A DNA stretch of 64,000 nt from Mesorhizobium sp. B2-4-3 (GTDB taxonomy: Bacteria > Pseudomonadota > Alphaproteobacteria > Rhizobiales > Rhizobiaceae). Shown one piece after another: positions 53,722-63,743 of the stretch. The notes beneath the pieces were generated by a model. The model had not been told where the DNA came from, ran no database searches, and saw nothing but the letters and a program-made list of their open reading frames with translations. The stretch lies in NCBI RefSeq assembly GCF_006442815.1, contig NZ_VFVL01000007.1, positions 1-64,000 on the forward strand. Direction: 5' to 3'. The position numbers and the translations under genes were made by a program. Position 1 is the first letter of the stretch, and every line of letters starts with the position of its first letter.

Positions 53722-56523
53722 ATGGCAAAGATCTCCCTGAAACTCGACGAAATCATCGATGGCGACGCCTTGTGCCGCGACTTGACCGCGCTGACGGCGG
53801 CGAGCGCCGGCGACGGTTCAGGACCGGCTGTCCGCACGGCCGTCCTCCAGTTGCTCAAGGCCAGGATGGCCGAAGGGCGAAAGATCGGCGAAGCCATGCT
53901 CAAGCAGGATGGCGGCGGCAATGCCTGCGCCGAGCGGCTCTCGCATCTGATGGATGAGCTGATCCGGGCGCTCTATGATTTCGCCGCCACCCATGTCTAC
54001 CGGGTCAAGAACCGGTCCGCGGCCGAGCGCATGGCGGTCGTTGCCGTCGGTGGCTACGGCCGCGGCACGCTGGCGCCGGGCTCCGACATAGACCTGCTTT
54101 TCCTGCTGCCCTACAAGCAGACCCCATGGGGCGAGCAGATCGTCGAATACATGCTCTACATGCTGTGGGACATGGGGCTGAAGGTCGGCCACGCCACCCG
54201 CAACATCGACGAGTGCCTCAGGCTGTCGCGCAGCGACATCACCATCCGCACGTCGATCCTGGAAGCGCGCTTCCTGTGGGGCGAACACAAGCTTTATGAG
54301 GAACTGCTCACCCGCTTCGACCACGAAGTGGTGCGCACCACCGGGCCGGAATATGTGCAGGCCAAGCTTGCCGAGCGCGACGAGCGCCACGCCAAGGCCG
54401 GCGAAAGCCGCTACCTGGTCGAGCCCAACGTCAAGGACGGCAAGGGCGGCCTGCGCGACCTGCAGACGCTGTTTTGGATCGGCAAATATTTCTATCGCGT
54501 GCGCACTGGCGAGGAGCTGGTCGATAAGGGCGTCTTCACCGAGGCCGAATATCGCGAATTCCAGAAGGCCGAGGATTTCCTGTGGGCGGTGCGCTGCCAC
54601 ATGCATTTCCTCACCGGCAAGGCGGAGGAGCGGCTGCATTTCGACATCCAGCGCGAGATCGCCGAGCGCCTGGGCTATACGACGCATCCCGGCCTGTCGG
54701 CGGTCGAACGCTTCATGAAGCACTATTTCCTCGTCGCCAAGGATGTCGGCGACCTCACCCGCATCTTCTGCGCGGCGCTCGAGGAAGAGCAGGCCAAGCA
54801 CGTGCCGGGCTTCAATCGTATCTTCCTCACCTTCTCGCGGCGCAAGCGCAAGCTTGCCGGCACCTCTGACTTCATCGTCGACAACCACCGCATCAACATC
54901 GCCGACGACAGTGTGTTCGAGCGCGATCCGGTCAACCTGCTCAGGCTGTTCTGGTTCGCCGACAAGCACGGGCTGGAGTTCCACCCCGACGCGCTCAAGC
55001 TGCTCACCCGCTCGCTCGGGCTCGTCAACAAGTCGCTCCGGCGCGACGAGGAAGCCAACCGGCTGTTCCTCGACATCCTGACGTCGGACCGCAACGCCGA
55101 ACTCAATTTGCGGCGCATGAACGAGGCCGGGCTGCTCGGCAGGCTGATCCCCGACTTCGGCAAGATCGTCGCCATGATGCAGTTCTCGATGTACCACCAC
55201 TACACCGTGGACGAGCATCTGATCCGCTGCATCGGCGTGCTGGCCGAGATCGAGCGCGGCGACGGCGCGAAGGTGCATCCGCTGTCGCATACGCTGATGC
55301 CGGGACTGAAGAAGAGCCGCGAGGCGCTCTATGTCGCCGTGCTTTTGCACGACATCGCCAAGGGCAGGCCGGAGGACCATTCGGAAGCCGGAGCCCGGAT
55401 CGCGCGGCGCATCTGTCCGCATATGGGGTTGTCGGCGGCCGACACCGAAACCGTCGCCTGGCTGGTCGAGAACCACCTCGTGATGTCGATGACGGCACAG
55501 ACGCGCGACCTCAACGACCGCAAGACGATCGAGGATTTCGCCTCGATCGTGCAGTCGGTCGAGCGGCTGAAGCTGCTTTTGATCCTCACCGTCTGCGACA
55601 TCAGGGGCGTCGGGCCGGGCGTGTGGAATGGCTGGAAAGGCCAGCTGCTGCGCACGCTCTATTTCGAGACCGAGCTGCTTCTGACCGGCGGCTTTTCCGA
55701 GGTGTCGCGCGCCGAGCGCACGACTGCGGCGCGCGAGCAGCTGGCCGAGGCGCTGTCCGCCTGGCCGGCCAAAGAGCGCAAGCGCTATGTCGCGCAGCAC
55801 TACGAGAACTACCTCTTGGCCGTCGACCTGTCGGACCAGCTGCGCCACGCCGAGTTCGTCCGCGAGGCGGATGCGGCGGGCAAGAAGCTCGCCACCATGG
55901 TCAAGACGCATGAGTTCGAAGCCGTGACCGAGATCACCGTGCTGGCGCCGGACCATCCGCGCCTGCTTTCGATCATCGCCGGGGCTTGCGCCGCCGCCGG
56001 CGGCAACATCGTCGACGCGCAGATCTTCACCACGTCGGACGGACGGGCGCTGGACTCGATCCTGATCTCGCGGGAGTTCGATCTCGACGAGGACGAGCGA
56101 CGTCGCGCCGAGCGGGTCGGCCGGCTGATCGAGGACGTGCTTTCGGGCAAGAGCTGGCTGCCCGAGATGATCGAGAAGCGCACCAAGCCGAAGCGCGGCG
56201 CCAAGGCTTTCCGCATCCCGCCGCGCGCCGAGATCCGCAACACGCTGTCAAACCGTTTTTCGGTGATCGAGGTCGAGGGGCTGGACCGGCCGGGCCTCTT
56301 GTCCGAGATCACCGGGACGCTCTCCGACCTTTCGCTCGACATCGCCTCGGCGCATATCACGACCTTCGGCGAGAAGGTCATCGATACGTTCTATGTCACC
56401 GACCTCACCGGACAGAAGATCGACAGCCCGACGCGCACCGCCACCATCCACAAGCGGCTGATCGATACGCTTGAAGGCAATTCGTCCGAACGCAACGGCA
56501 AGGCCAAGGCGGCGGCCGAGTGA
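53722..56523 (+). CDS. glnD: Protein-PII uridylyltransferase/uridylyl-removing enzyme
   Basis: Modifies PII (GlnB/GlnK) in response to glutamine, the entry sensor of nitrogen control. 933 aa from [14 protein letters not shown]. The nucleotidyltransferase domain carries [17 protein letters not shown] (near 110), the HD domain [16 protein letters not shown] (near 545), and two C-terminal ACT domains ([18 protein letters not shown] and [17 protein letters not shown]). Divergent from the copper ATPase gene. A MITE-like element follows. Confidence 0.97.
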   Translation: MAKISLKLDEIIDGDALCRDLTALTAASAGDGSGPAVRTAVLQLLKARMAEGRKIGEAMLKQDGGGNACAERLSHLMDELIRALYDFAATHVYRVKNRSAAERMAVVAVGGYGRGTLAPGSDIDLLFLLPYKQTPWGEQIVEYMLYMLWDMGLKVGHATRNIDECLRLSRSDITIRTSILEARFLWGEHKLYEELLTRFDHEVVRTTGPEYVQAKLAERDERHAKAGESRYLVEPNVKDGKGGLRDLQTLFWIGKYFYRVRTGEELVDKGVFTEAEYREFQKAEDFLWAVRCHMHFLTGKAEERLHFDIQREIAERLGYTTHPGLSAVERFMKHYFLVAKDVGDLTRIFCAALEEEQAKHVPGFNRIFLTFSRRKRKLAGTSDFIVDNHRINIADDSVFERDPVNLLRLFWFADKHGLEFHPDALKLLTRSLGLVNKSLRRDEEANRLFLDILTSDRNAELNLRRMNEAGLLGRLIPDFGKIVAMMQFSMYHHYTVDEHLIRCIGVLAEIERGDGAKVHPLSHTLMPGLKKSREALYVAVLLHDIAKGRPEDHSEAGARIARRICPHMGLSAADTETVAWLVENHLVMSMTAQTRDLNDRKTIEDFASIVQSVERLKLLLILTVCDIRGVGPGVWNGWKGQLLRTLYFETELLLTGGFSEVSRAERTTAAREQLAEALSAWPAKERKRYVAQHYENYLLAVDLSDQLRHAEFVREADAAGKKLATMVKTHEFEAVTEITVLAPDHPRLLSIIAGACAAAGGNIVDAQIFTTSDGRALDSILISREFDLDEDERRRAERVGRLIEDVLSGKSWLPEMIEKRTKPKRGAKAFRIPPRAEIRNTLSNRFSVIEVEGLDRPGLLSEITGTLSDLSLDIASAHITTFGEKVIDTFYVTDLTGQKIDSPTRTATIHKRLIDTLEGNSSERNGKAKAAAE

Positions 56524-56559
56524 CCATCCATTTGACGCAATTTTTCTGGCAGTCGTCCC

Positions 56560-56828
56560 TAGGGCGTGTCGTCAGTTATGGTTTGGAGCTAGATGAGGTC
56601 AAAAATGGCTGGATGGGAGGAGCGAGCGCAGCCAAGACTTACGTCTTGGCAAGCGAAGCGACGCTGCAGACAGCCATTTTTCACCTCACCGCCTCTGGCG
56701 GCGGGGCGCTTTTGACCGATGAGCGCGTCGGCTATCGTAGCAAGCCGAAAGGCTTGCGTCCTCACCCTCCTTCTCCTCGGTCAAAATCGCTTCCGTCTAG
56801 CCCAAACCCTAACTGACGACACGCCCTA
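56560..56828. mobile_element. MITE-like element with 34-bp inverted ends
   Basis: Ends TAGGGCGTGTCGTCAGTTAT on the left and its near-complement AACTGACGACACGCCCTA on the right (inverted for about 34 bp, with two mismatches; inner part GGTTTGG and CCAAACC). The element is 265 bp between TA dinucleotides (56560-56561, 56827-56828), as expected for a TA target of the IS630/mariner group. It has no transposase; a 20-bp hairpin GCCAAGACTTACGTCTTGGC lies at 56631-56650. It ends 2 bp before the murJ ATG. Confidence 0.75.
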
Positions 56829-56830
56829 GC

Positions 56831-58435
56831 ATGAGCCTAGTCAAGAAATTCGCCACCGTCGCTTCCGGCACGCTGATGAGCCGCGCGCTGGGCTTCGGCC
56901 GCGAGATGCTGATGGCGGCGGCACTCGGCACCGGACCGGTCGCCGACGCGTTCAACGCTGCTTTCCAGTTCCCCAACACCTTCCGCCGGCTGTTCGCCGA
57001 AGGCGCCTTCAACGCCGCCTTCGTGCCGCTGTTCGCCAAGGAGATCGAGCAGCATGGCACCGAAGGCGCCAAGCGCTTCTCGGAGGAAGTGTTCGGTGTG
57101 CTGTTTTCGGCGCTTTTGGCACTGACCATCGCGATGGAACTGGCGATGCCGCTGATCGTGCGCTACCTGGTGGCGCCGGGCTTTGCCGACATTCCAGGCA
57201 AGTTCGAGACGACCGTCCGGCTGGCGACGATCATGTTCCCGTATCTCATCTGCATGTCGCTCGGCGCCATGATGGCCGGCATGCTGAACTCGCTGCGCCG
57301 CTATTTCGCGGCGGCGATCGCGCCCGCCTTCCTCAACATCATCCTGATCGGCGTGCTGGCCTATGCCTGGTATCACGGGCTGGACGCGCATGATGTCGGT
57401 TTCGGCTTGTCCTGGGGCGTGCTGGCGGCAGGCATCGTGCAGCTTGCCATCGTCTGGATAGCGGTGCGCAATGCCGGCATCTCGATCGGCTTCCGCCGGC
57501 CGAAGATGACGCCCAACGTCAAGCGGCTGCTGATCCTGGCGCTGCCGGCGGCGATCACCGGCGGCATCACCCAGATCAACCAGCTGATCGGCACGGCGAT
57601 CGCCTCGGCGCAGAACAGCGCGGTGTCGTCGCTCGCCTATGCCGATCGCATCTACCAGCTGCCGCTCGGCGTCGTCGGCGTGGCCGTCGCCATCGTGCTG
57701 TTGCCGGAACTGTCGCGGGCTCTGAAATCGGGCAATTTAGTCGAGGCAGCCAATTTGCAGAACCGCTCGGTCGAGTTCACCTTGTTCATGACGCTGCCCG
57801 CCGCCGCGGCGCTCTGGGTGATGTCCGAGCCAATCGTGCGGCTGGTCTACGAGCGCGGCGCCTTCGCCGCCAACCACTCGACGCCAATCGTCGCCTCGAT
57901 CCTGGCGATCTTCGGCCTAGGTCTGCCGGCCTTCGTGCTGATCAAAGCCTTCACGCCGGGCTATTTCGCGCGCGAGGACACGCGCACGCCGATGATCTTC
58001 GCGGCCATCTCGGTGGGCGTGAATGTCGCCACTGCATTGACCCTGTTCCCGTCGATGGGTGCGCCTGGCATCGCGGTGGCCTCGGCCGTCGCCGGCTGGG
58101 TCAACGCGCTGATGCTGCTCGCCATGCTGATCAGGCGCGGCCATTGGGGCCGCGACATACCGCTCTTGAGACGCATTCCCCGGCTGGTGCTTTCCGCCGT
58201 AATCATGGCCGTGGCGCTTTACTTCGCGGAGCGCCACTTTGTCACGCAGATTGGGCCTGGCTCTCCGCTGGTGGTGAAGGCGACGACGGTGCTTGGGCTG
58301 GTCGCCGGGGGCGCTGCGCTCTACTTCATCGCCGCCTTTGCCACCGGCGGCGCCGATTTCGGCATGATCCGCAGGAATATCAAACGCGGCACGGCGAAGA
58401 ATTCGGGTACATCCAGGCCCAGTCAAGACGAGTAG
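56831..58435 (+). CDS. murJ: Lipid II flippase MurJ
   Basis: Flips the peptidoglycan precursor lipid II across the inner membrane. 534 aa with 14 hydrophobic helices. The N-terminus MSLVKKFATVASGTLMSRAL leads into the conserved R-x-x-G-F-x-R segment (MSRALGFGREM). Other MOP-superfamily blocks are FRRLFAEGAFNAAFVPLF and LPLGVVGVAVAIVLLPELSR. Directly downstream of the MITE, so the ribosome site lies in, or was removed by, the element. An internal start at MSRAL (56876) is an alternative. Confidence 0.95.
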   Translation: MSLVKKFATVASGTLMSRALGFGREMLMAAALGTGPVADAFNAAFQFPNTFRRLFAEGAFNAAFVPLFAKEIEQHGTEGAKRFSEEVFGVLFSALLALTIAMELAMPLIVRYLVAPGFADIPGKFETTVRLATIMFPYLICMSLGAMMAGMLNSLRRYFAAAIAPAFLNIILIGVLAYAWYHGLDAHDVGFGLSWGVLAAGIVQLAIVWIAVRNAGISIGFRRPKMTPNVKRLLILALPAAITGGITQINQLIGTAIASAQNSAVSSLAYADRIYQLPLGVVGVAVAIVLLPELSRALKSGNLVEAANLQNRSVEFTLFMTLPAAAALWVMSEPIVRLVYERGAFAANHSTPIVASILAIFGLGLPAFVLIKAFTPGYFAREDTRTPMIFAAISVGVNVATALTLFPSMGAPGIAVASAVAGWVNALMLLAMLIRRGHWGRDIPLLRRIPRLVLSAVIMAVALYFAERHFVTQIGPGSPLVVKATTVLGLVAGGAALYFIAAFATGGADFGMIRRNIKRGTAKNSGTSRPSQDE

Positions 58436-58547
58436 TCCGCCAGACGCTTCTCCACAGTGTTCGCGATCGAGCAAACTCTTGCTCTAGCGGAAGCGTTGGT
58501 CCATAAGCCCGCCGTCGAAAGACTTTCGCCGCGCGCGGTTTCCAGCC

Positions 58548-58590
58548 GCATGATTGACTCCAAAAAGTCTGCAACTTTTTGGAATCATGC
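58548..58590. repeat. Palindromic intergenic repeat
   Basis: GCATGATTGACTCCAAAAAG pairs with CTTTTTGGAATCATGC (the latter as ACTTTTTGGAATCATGC) around CTGCA. The outer arms GCATGAT/ATCATGC match the RIME-like elements at 2565 and 4228, but the core differs. Lies 33 bp before trpS. Confidence 0.65.
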
Positions 58591-58622
58591 TTAGACGGCC
58601 CTCCACAAGCCATGAGGAACTC

Positions 58623-59690
58623 ATGTCCGCCTTCAAGCCACTCGTCTTTTCGGGCGTCCAGCCGACCGGCAATCTGCATCTCGGCAATTATCTCGGCGCC
58701 ATCAAGAAATTCGTCGCCCTCCAGGAACAGTCCGACTGCATCTATTGCGTCGTCGACCTGCATTCGCTGACGGCGCAGCTCGTCCACCAGGATCTCGGCG
58801 ACCAGACGCGCTCGATCACCGCGGCGTTCCTGGCCTCCGGCATCGACCCGAAGAAGCACATCGTCTTCAACCAGTCGCGGGTCATGCAGCACGCCGAGCT
58901 CGCCTGGATCTTCAACTGCGTGGCGCGCATCGGCTGGATGTACCGGATGACGCAGTTCAAGGACAAGGCCGGCAAGGACCGCGAGAACGCCTCGCTCGGC
59001 CTGCTCGCCTATCCGAGCCTGATGGCTGCCGACATCCTGCTCTATCGCGCCACCCATGTGCCGGTGGGCGAGGACCAGAAGCAGCATCTGGAGCTCACCC
59101 GCGACATCGCCCAGAAATTCAACAACGACTTCTCCGAGAAGATCGCCGCGCTCGGCGTCGGCGTCGAAATGCAGGTCGGCGAAGAGACGGTGAACGGTTA
59201 CTTCCCGATCACCGAGCCGGTGATCGGCGGTCCGGCGGCGCGCATCATGAGCCTGCGCGACGGCTCGAAGAAGATGTCGAAGTCGGATCCGTCGGATCTC
59301 TCGCGCATCAATTTGACCGACGATGCCGACACCATCTCGAAGAAGATCCGCAAGGCCAAGACCGACCCGGAGGCCTTGCCGAGCGAGATCGACGGGTTGG
59401 AAAGCCGGCCCGAGGCCGAAAACCTCGTCGGCATCTATGCCGGCCTCGCCGAGATCTCGAAGGAAGACGTGCTGAAGGAATATGGCGGCCAGCAATTCTC
59501 CGTGTTCAAGCCAGCGCTGGCCGACCTTGCCGTGGAGAAGCTGGCGCCGATCGCTTCCGAGATGCGCCGCATCGAGGGCGACCGCGCCTATGTCGACGCC
59601 GTGCTCAAGGATGGCGGCGACCGCGCCCGCGCCATCGCCGAGGGCACGATGAAGACGGTGCGCGACATTGTCGGCCTGTTGCGGGACTGA
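58623..59690 (+). CDS. trpS: Tryptophanyl-tRNA synthetase
   Basis: Charges tRNA-Trp. 355 aa, bacterial class Ic length. HIGH-type motif [13 protein letters not shown] (15-27) and KMSKS-type motif [10 protein letters not shown] (near 220) are intact; the tryptophan site includes [12 protein letters not shown]. The ATG at 58623 ([11 protein letters not shown]) is the family start. Part of the conserved block murJ-trpS-USP. Confidence 0.97.
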   Translation: MSAFKPLVFSGVQPTGNLHLGNYLGAIKKFVALQEQSDCIYCVVDLHSLTAQLVHQDLGDQTRSITAAFLASGIDPKKHIVFNQSRVMQHAELAWIFNCVARIGWMYRMTQFKDKAGKDRENASLGLLAYPSLMAADILLYRATHVPVGEDQKQHLELTRDIAQKFNNDFSEKIAALGVGVEMQVGEETVNGYFPITEPVIGGPAARIMSLRDGSKKMSKSDPSDLSRINLTDDADTISKKIRKAKTDPEALPSEIDGLESRPEAENLVGIYAGLAEISKEDVLKEYGGQQFSVFKPALADLAVEKLAPIASEMRRIEGDRAYVDAVLKDGGDRARAIAEGTMKTVRDIVGLLRD

Positions 59691-59719
59691 TCCAACGACC
59701 TCGTCGGACCATTGCCGCG

Positions 59720-59745
59720 CCGACCGGCGGCTTGCCGCCGGTCGG
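59720..59745. other. Very stable GC-rich hairpin
   Basis: CCGACCGGCGGC, TT, GCCGCCGGTCGG: 12 complementary bases. No T-run follows. Lies in the 99-bp gap between trpS and the universal stress protein gene, possibly a message-processing or rho-associated end. Confidence 0.5.
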
Positions 59746-59789
59746 CCGCAGTGGCAGATTGCGGCCGAAACCATACCGAGCAGATAGAC

Positions 59790-60281
59790 ATGGTCTCCAA
59801 ACGCCTCAGCCGCGAAGCCGGCCATCGCAGGAAATTCCTGACGATCATCGACGATACGCCGGAATGCGAGCGCGCCGTCGCCTATGCCTCGAAGCGGGCG
59901 CAAAGCACCAGCGGCGTGCTGGTGCTGCTCTATGTCATCGTGCCGGACGATTTTCAGCATTGGCTGGGGGTCGAGAAGATCATGCGCGAGGAAGCGAATG
60001 CGACGGCGCGCGCGGCGCTCGACGGCTATGCGAACAAGGTGCGCCAGAAGCTCGGCATCGAACCGGAGCTGGTCGTGCGCGAAGGCAAGCCCACGGAAGA
60101 AATCCACAAGCTGATCGAGGAAGACCAGGACATCGCCATCCTGGTGCTGGCGGCCGGCGCCGGCAAGGAAGGCCCTGGACCACTGGTCAGCGCGGTTGCC
60201 GGCCGGGGAGCGGCCTTCCCCATTCCAGTCACAGTGGTGCCGCAGAATCTGTCCGACGAGGAGATCGACAGCCTGGCTTGA
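59790..60281 (+). CDS. Universal stress protein (UspA family)
   Basis: A 163-aa USP-fold protein starting MVSKRLSREAGHRRKFLTII. The strand-1 D-x-T-x-x-x region DDTPECERAVAYAS and the later AILVLAAGAGKEGPGPLVSA carry the family pattern. The ATP loop is G-x-x-G-x-G-like but less regular (AGAGKEGPGP). Role in stress tolerance assumed from the family. Follows trpS; the order is kept in other rhizobia. Confidence 0.88.
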   Translation: MVSKRLSREAGHRRKFLTIIDDTPECERAVAYASKRAQSTSGVLVLLYVIVPDDFQHWLGVEKIMREEANATARAALDGYANKVRQKLGIEPELVVREGKPTEEIHKLIEEDQDIAILVLAAGAGKEGPGPLVSAVAGRGAAFPIPVTVVPQNLSDEEIDSLA

Positions 60282-60432
60282 CTTGCGGAGGCCATCCGGC
60301 CGGAGCCGGTTTCCCGTCTGAAATTCGCGGTGCTGCCCAGATCCAAGCCGATCCAAGAACAACGCGACCCTTGGCCGGCATTTGCAGCGCGCCATTTGGA
60401 ATCGTCATATGCGACATTCCAACGGCGAGCCT

Positions 60433-62754
60433 ATGGACAAACCAAAGCAGCACGCAGCCCGGCGCGGAAGATCGAGGGCGAAAAGCAAGGATGGCGGATC
60501 GTCGGCGCGGCTGCGCTCGCCGCCTGCACGAGCCCAGGAGAAAGCCCGGCAGGCGCCTCATGCGCAACAGGAGCGCAAGCAGCGCGTGCTGGCCAAGGGC
60601 CATCCGGCGATGGTCGACAGCATCGCCGGCGCGATTACCGTCAAGAACCTCGATATCTATTACGTCATCGCCTCCAACGCGCAGATACCCGTGAAGGACG
60701 GGCACGGTTTCGGGCTCTATTTTCACGACTGCCGGTTCGTCGGGGGTTATCAGATGACCTTGGGCGGTCTGGAACCGGTCGTCTTGGCCTCGACCGCGCA
60801 GAAGGGTTACGCGGCGCTTTTCGAACTGACCAACCCGGACCTTCATTCCAAGCGGGGCCGGTTGATCCCCAAGGACGAACTCGGCATTCGCTGGGAGCGC
60901 ATCCTGGACGCCGAACAGACTTGCGTGAGGGAAATCGTGACCGTCCAGAACCTGGGACACGAGGCGCATGACTTTCCGCTGACCTTGCAATTCGGCGCCG
61001 GCTTCGAGGACATCTTCAATGTGCGTGGGCTGGTGCAGCAAAATCTCGGCAGGGTCGCGCGGCCCGCTTGGCGGGACGGCAGGCTGCATTTCGTCTATCA
61101 CGGCGCCGACCGGCTCCGCAGGATGGCGACGATTGCGTTCTCGCCCCGGCCCGATGCTTCATACAAGACGACGGCCGAATTCCAGATCGACGTGCCGGCG
61201 GGAGCCACGCGAACGATCGCGGTCACGATCGAGTTGAATGAACAGCCGGAGGACGCCGAGGCAGACCGACTGAACCAGCGCCCGGCGGCCACGCTCGAAG
61301 GCCTTGCCGGCAAACTCCAGACAAACTCTGAAGAATGGCTGGAGCGGCATACGAAGCTCGACAGCGACAGCTTTCTGCTCAACAGCATCATGGACAGATC
61401 GCTGCGCGACGTGGCGATGCTGCGCTCGGAATTGGGGAGCCGTGAATATTTTGCCGCCGGCGTGCCCTGGTTCGCTGCCCTGTTCGGCCGCGACAGCCTG
61501 ATCGTCGCATTGGAGATGCTCGCCTTTCAGCCTGAGATCGCCGCCCAGACCTTGCGCCTCCTGGCCAACTATCAGGGAAGCCGGACGGATCGATGGCGGG
61601 AGGAACAGCCAGGCAAGATCCTGCACGAGCTGCGGGTCGGCGAACTCGCGCGCGCCGGCGATGTCCCTCATGCCAGGTTCTACTGCACGGTGGACGCCAC
61701 CCCGCTCTTCTTGCTGCTTCTCGGCCGCTACGCCGCCTGGACCGGCGATCTCGACCTGTTCCGCGAATTGCAGGTACCGGTGGAAAAGGCACTGGACTGG
61801 ATCGCCAAGGCCGGAGACGATCACGGCAAGGGCTATCTGAAGTATCGGAGCATGTCCGCCGAGGGCCTGATCAACCAGGGATGGAAGGATTCCGGCGATG
61901 CAATCGTCAGGGCCGATGGCGACCTCGCCAAGCCGCCGATCGCGCTTGTCGAGGCGCAGGGCTATGTCTTTGCAGCCAAACAGGCCATCGCCGATCTCTA
62001 TGAGCGCGATGGCGAACCCGGTCGCGCCAAACAGCTTCGCCAGGAGGCCGACAGGCTTCGAAGACGCTTCAATCACGATTTCTGGTGTGAGGAGAAGAGC
62101 ATCTTCGCGCTCGCGCTTGAAGCGAGAGGCCGGCAAGCCGCGGTCGTTTCATCGAACCCCGGCCACGCGCTTTGGTGCGGTATCGCGGACCGCGACAAGG
62201 CTCGCCGGTCGGTGGCGCGGCTGATGCGGGACGACATGTTCAATGGCTGGGGCGTGCGCACGCTTGCCGCCTCGGAGCGGCGCTACAATCCTGTCGGTTA
62301 TCATCTCGGAACGGTCTGGCCACATGACAATGCGCTCGTGGCCGCCGGCTGCAGGCAATATGGCGAGGACGACGCGGCGCTGCGGATCTTCACGGCGGTC
62401 GCCGAGGCGGCGATGCATTTTCGCCATCACCGGCTGCCTGAAGCAATGGCAGGCTTTCCACGCGCGGATTTCCAGGTGCCGGTACACTATCCTGTGGCTT
62501 GTCACCCTCAGGCCTGGGCGGCCGGAGCCGTGCCCTTTCTGCTGACGGTCTGCCTGGGCCTGGAACCCGACGCCTTCGCGAACAAGCTGCGGATCGTGCG
62601 GCCGCGACTGCCCGGTTTTGTGAACCATATCGAGCTTCGCGGACTGCGCGTCGGCAAGGGCAGCGCCGATCTCGAATTCAGGAGAACGGATACCGGCGCC
62701 GAGGTCGATATATTGCAGACGAGTGGACAACTGACCGTCGAAGTTGGAGGATGA
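60433..62754 (+). CDS. Amylo-alpha-1,6-glucosidase-type glycoside hydrolase
   Basis: A 773-aa enzyme with a basic N-terminal tail (RRGRSRAKSKDGGSSARLRS), an N-terminal debranching-enzyme domain (about 60-280; YHDCRFVGG in family terms, seen as FHDCRFVGGYQMTLGG) and a catalytic (alpha/alpha)6 toroid. AAGVPWFAALFGRDSLIVALEML carries the conserved F-G-R-D-S loop. WPHDNALVAAGC and GFPRADFQVPVHYPVACHPQ contain the later active-site acids. Family: GDE-type glycogen or alpha-glucan debranching/trimming. Start ATG at 60433; 60409 also possible. The very basic tail is unusual. Confidence 0.85.
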   Translation: MDKPKQHAARRGRSRAKSKDGGSSARLRSPPARAQEKARQAPHAQQERKQRVLAKGHPAMVDSIAGAITVKNLDIYYVIASNAQIPVKDGHGFGLYFHDCRFVGGYQMTLGGLEPVVLASTAQKGYAALFELTNPDLHSKRGRLIPKDELGIRWERILDAEQTCVREIVTVQNLGHEAHDFPLTLQFGAGFEDIFNVRGLVQQNLGRVARPAWRDGRLHFVYHGADRLRRMATIAFSPRPDASYKTTAEFQIDVPAGATRTIAVTIELNEQPEDAEADRLNQRPAATLEGLAGKLQTNSEEWLERHTKLDSDSFLLNSIMDRSLRDVAMLRSELGSREYFAAGVPWFAALFGRDSLIVALEMLAFQPEIAAQTLRLLANYQGSRTDRWREEQPGKILHELRVGELARAGDVPHARFYCTVDATPLFLLLLGRYAAWTGDLDLFRELQVPVEKALDWIAKAGDDHGKGYLKYRSMSAEGLINQGWKDSGDAIVRADGDLAKPPIALVEAQGYVFAAKQAIADLYERDGEPGRAKQLRQEADRLRRRFNHDFWCEEKSIFALALEARGRQAAVVSSNPGHALWCGIADRDKARRSVARLMRDDMFNGWGVRTLAASERRYNPVGYHLGTVWPHDNALVAAGCRQYGEDDAALRIFTAVAEAAMHFRHHRLPEAMAGFPRADFQVPVHYPVACHPQAWAAGAVPFLLTVCLGLEPDAFANKLRIVRPRLPGFVNHIELRGLRVGKGSADLEFRRTDTGAEVDILQTSGQLTVEVGG

Positions 62755-62901
62755 GGGCTGCCACGGTTCGGATACCTCGCCGTGGCAAAAACATTCCGCC
62801 AGCCAGCCGTTCGGGCGACGCGTTTCGCTTGAATGTCCAGCCGATAGAGCCTATTTAGAATTATTCCAAACTATCGGCCCGGGAAGGGCCTGGAGATACT
62901 C

Positions 62902-63471
62902 ATGTTCATCCAGACCGAATCGACGCCGAACCCGGCGACGCTGAAATTCCTGCCGGGCAAGGAAGTGCTGCGCGAAGGCACAGCCGATTTCCGCAACGCC
63001 GAAGCCGCGGCGGAGGCCTCGCCGCTGGCCGGCCGCCTGTTCGAGATCCCGGGCGTCACCGGCGTCTTCTTTGGCTATGATTTCATCACCGTGACCAAGG
63101 ACGGTCCGGACTGGCAGCACCTGAAGCCGGCGATCCTCGGCGCCATCATGGAGCATTTCATGTCCGGCGCGCCGGTCATGGCCGCGACCGCTCCGGCGAG
63201 CCAAGCGGGTGAGACCGGCGAGTTCTACGACAAGGCCGACGAAGAGCTGGTGCTGACCATCAAGGAACTGCTCGACACGCGCGTGCGCCCGGCCGTTGCC
63301 CAGGACGGCGGCGACATCACCTTCCGCGGCTTCGAGAACGGCACCGTTTTCCTGCATATGAAGGGCGCCTGCGCCGGCTGCCCGTCGTCGACGGCAACGC
63401 TGAAGCACGGCATCCAGAACCTGCTTCGCCACTTTGTTCCGGAAGTCCAGCAGGTCGAGCAGGTCGCCTGA
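62902..63471 (+). CDS. Nfu-type iron-sulfur scaffold (NifU C-terminal domain)
   Basis: A 189-aa Nfu/NfuA-like protein. The N-terminal Nfu_N domain MFIQTESTPNPATLKFLPGK and the C-terminal NifU domain with the CAGCPSS motif (CxxC, near 157) which binds a transient 4Fe-4S cluster. GGAG precedes the ATG by 7 bases. The length matches alphaproteobacterial Nfu, which is not tied to nitrogen fixation. Confidence 0.95.
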   Translation: MFIQTESTPNPATLKFLPGKEVLREGTADFRNAEAAAEASPLAGRLFEIPGVTGVFFGYDFITVTKDGPDWQHLKPAILGAIMEHFMSGAPVMAATAPASQAGETGEFYDKADEELVLTIKELLDTRVRPAVAQDGGDITFRGFENGTVFLHMKGACAGCPSSTATLKHGIQNLLRHFVPEVQQVEQVA

Positions 63472-63489
63472 CACCCATTGATAGTTCTA

Positions 63490-63594
63490 CCCTGCTGACC
63501 ATCTGGCTCGGTTTTCTGCGCTTCCGGTGCTCACGTACTTAAATGTACGCTCCGCTCCGGTTCTCGAAAACCAAGCCATATGGATCCAGCAGGG
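63490..63594. repeat. Long imperfect hairpin repeat
   Basis: CCCTGCTG (63490) and CAGCAGGG (63587) frame inverted arms that include GGTTTTC/GAAAACC, CTTCCGG/CCGGTTC and ATG/CAT pairs around the centre GTACTTAAATGTAC. Similar TCACGTACTT...GTACGCTCCGC repeats are known to me from other alphaproteobacterial genomes. It lies between nfu and the L,D-transpeptidase gene, with the terminator at 63645. Confidence 0.65.
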
Positions 63595-63644
63595 CGAACT
63601 CTCAAAAGGGCGCCGCGCCGCGATACTCAAGCAAACCGCAAAAA

Positions 63645-63676
63645 CAAAAAACCGGGCCCCAACAGCCCGGTTTTCT
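63645..63676. terminator. Bidirectional intrinsic terminator
   Basis: AAAACCGGGC, loop CCCAACA, GCCCGGTTTT: about a 10-bp stem with A- and T-runs on either side. It can end transcripts from nfu (plus) and from the L,D-transpeptidase (minus). Confidence 0.85.
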
Positions 63677-63743
63677 GTTCTTGGACGTCTTGTTGTTGCC
63701 TAGACGGTCCGCTTGCGAAAGCTTTTAGCCTCGGCCTTCGTGA

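Noticed and set aside
53818..55956. 712-aa open frame antisense to glnD
   Set aside because: Composition artefact of GC-rich coding DNA; glnD has all its motifs, and the antisense frame has none.
62902..63471. NifU as evidence of a nitrogen fixation locus
   Set aside because: The protein is the general Nfu type with both Nfu_N and NifU domains; no nif genes are near.
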